5,542 nt of DNA from W0P28-013 sp963638355 (GTDB lineage Bacteria; Bacteroidota; Bacteroidia; Bacteroidales; Paludibacteraceae), in the NCBI GenBank assembly GCA_963638355.1, contig CAVHRT010000107.1, forward strand, positions 1 through 5,542, read 5' to 3'. The notes under the pieces were generated by a model. That model was not told where the DNA came from. It saw only the letters and a list, made by a program, of their open reading frames with translations, and ran no database searches. How positions within the stretch are numbered: position 1 is the stretch's first letter; every line of letters starts with the position of its first letter. Position numbers and translations under genes: made by a program. Of this stretch, positions 4,775-5,542 are shown piece after piece.

Positions 4775-4780
4775 ATTTTC

Positions 4781-5299
4781 ATGAACATTTTTCTGCAAAT
4801 ACTCGGCTACACTTTGCCTGCGCTGGTGGTGGCGCTCACTACTTGGCTGGTGCTGCGCAAAATGCTGAATAACGAAACCGATCGTCGCGCCTACGAACTG
4901 CGCCGACTGAATGCTAACCAAGTGACGCCCGTGCGTTTGCGCGCCTACGAACGTCTCACGCTGTTGCTCGAACGCACACAGCCCGAATCGATGGTGATGC
5001 GACTGAATGTGAACGGCATGACCAACCTTGAACTGCAATCGAAACTGCTCGAAACGGTGCGCAGCGAGTTCGACCACAATGTGGCGCAACAAATCTATGT
5101 TTCGGCCGAGGCGTGGACAATGGTCAAGAGCGCGCGCGAAAACATGGTGCGGATAATCAACGCTGCAGCAGCGCAAGTTCAGCCCACCGCGCCAGCCGTG
5201 CAGTTGGCTCAAAAACTGATCGAACTCTACTCGTCGCTGCCTGCCACGCCCACCGACTTGGCACTGACTTGTCTGAAAAATGAGGTAAAGACGCTATGA
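4781..5299 (+). CDS. DUF7935-like single-pass membrane protein of unknown function
   Basis: The 172-residue protein begins with a short N-terminal membrane anchor (about 4-25, LPALVVALTTWLVL) followed by a charged linker rich in Arg and Asn (26-49). A helical, conserved-looking core follows. It includes PVRLRAYERLTLLLERTQPESMVMR (region 50-74), then VRSEFDHNVAQQIYVSAEAW (93-112) and VKSARENMVRIIN (115-127), and ends in an Ala/Leu-rich helix. I recognise this pattern from Bacteroidota proteins labelled DUF7935; no function is established. The anchor polarity suggests that the core is cytoplasmic, but this is only a prediction. The leader is the second copy of the composite repeat module, and its stop overlaps the start of the nitroreductase gene (ATGA), which implies translational coupling. 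The ATG at 4781 is well supported because it opens the anchor helix. Confidence 0.78.
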   Translation: MNIFLQILGYTLPALVVALTTWLVLRKMLNNETDRRAYELRRLNANQVTPVRLRAYERLTLLLERTQPESMVMRLNVNGMTNLELQSKLLETVRSEFDHNVAQQIYVSAEAWTMVKSARENMVRIINAAAAQVQPTAPAVQLAQKLIELYSSLPATPTDLALTCLKNEVKTL

Positions 5300-5542
5300 A
5301 CGATTTTCTGAAACTGTGCGAAACGCGCTTTTCGCTGCGCAATTTCGATGCTAATCGCCCTGTGGAGCGCGAAAAGATTAACTATTTGCTGCGTTGTGTG
5401 CAACTTGCGCCATCGGCGGTGAATCGTCAGCCGTACCAATTTTTTGTGGTTACAGATAAAACCGTTTTGTCGAAATTGGCGCAATGTTATCACCGCGAAT
5501 GGTTCGAAAATGCGCCTTTGTGCATTGTGGCGTGCGCTAATC
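5296..5542 (+). CDS. Nitroreductase-family FMN oxidoreductase, N-terminal part (runs off the window)
   Basis: Eighty-two codons are present before the window ends without a stop. The start reads MNDFLKLCETRFSLRNFD, with the nitroreductase RxSxR pattern (R11, S13, R15) that contacts the FMN phosphate. APSAVNRQPYQFFVV (38-52) is the second FMN-binding motif (APSxxNxQPxxF). WFENAPLCIVACAN (69-82) matches the strand that follows in the family. Members reduce nitro compounds, quinones or flavins with NAD(P)H; the physiological substrate here is unknown. The ATG overlaps the TGA of the upstream DUF7935-like gene. GAGG at 5282-5285, ten bases upstream of the ATG, is the only Shine-Dalgarno-like sequence at a start in this window, and it may help re-initiation within the coupled pair. 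Confidence 0.88.
   Translation, partial: MNDFLKLCETRFSLRNFDANRPVEREKINYLLRCVQLAPSAVNRQPYQFFVVTDKTVLSKLAQCYHREWFENAPLCIVACAN

Overview
The window looks like a core-chromosome segment from a member of the Bacteroidota, probably order Bacteroidales. Three things support this. The two recognisable promoters carry the Bacteroides-type -7 element TAnnTTTG. Start codons mostly lack Shine-Dalgarno sequences and sit in A/T-rich leaders. The gene families (a Bacteroidota-type omega subunit next to BamD, a DUF4199 protein, a DUF7935-like protein) are typical of this phylum. The exact genus cannot be read from the sequence.

All genes lie on the + strand. In order they are: cca (tRNA CCA-adding enzyme, 128-1534); bamD (outer-membrane assembly lipoprotein, 1682-2482); rpoZ (RNA polymerase omega, 2569-2901); a four-helix DUF4199 membrane protein (3100-3618); a family 2 polyprenyl-phosphate-type glycosyltransferase with two C-terminal membrane helices (3715-4665); a single-pass DUF7935-like protein (4781-5299); and the first 82 codons of a nitroreductase-family flavoprotein (5296 to the window end). 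Transcription appears to be re-set twice: a promoter directly in front of bamD (1639-1668), and a strong intrinsic terminator after rpoZ (2938-2969) whose T-tract runs into the next promoter (2967-2997). This suggests the units cca, then bamD-rpoZ, then DUF4199-GT2-DUF7935-nitroreductase. The last pair overlaps by ATGA.

The genes are mostly housekeeping: tRNA maturation, outer-membrane biogenesis and transcription, followed by a probable envelope-glycolipid gene and genes of unknown role. No mobile element, CRISPR array, tRNA gene or defence system is visible. The unusual part is what lies between the genes. Almost every intergenic gap is built from short arrays of degenerate 7- or 8-base units (GAATTAA, GACAATT, AAATCTG, AGAAATC, GTAACAA/GTCGTAA, AACTTTCN). 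One class abuts or overlaps stop codons and another sits just before start codons. One composite leader of about 47 bases occurs twice, in front of the glycosyltransferase and in front of the DUF7935 gene. The only gap without arrays is the ATGA overlap at the end. I see no convincing undescribed protein system; the intergenic repeats are the feature most worth following up.
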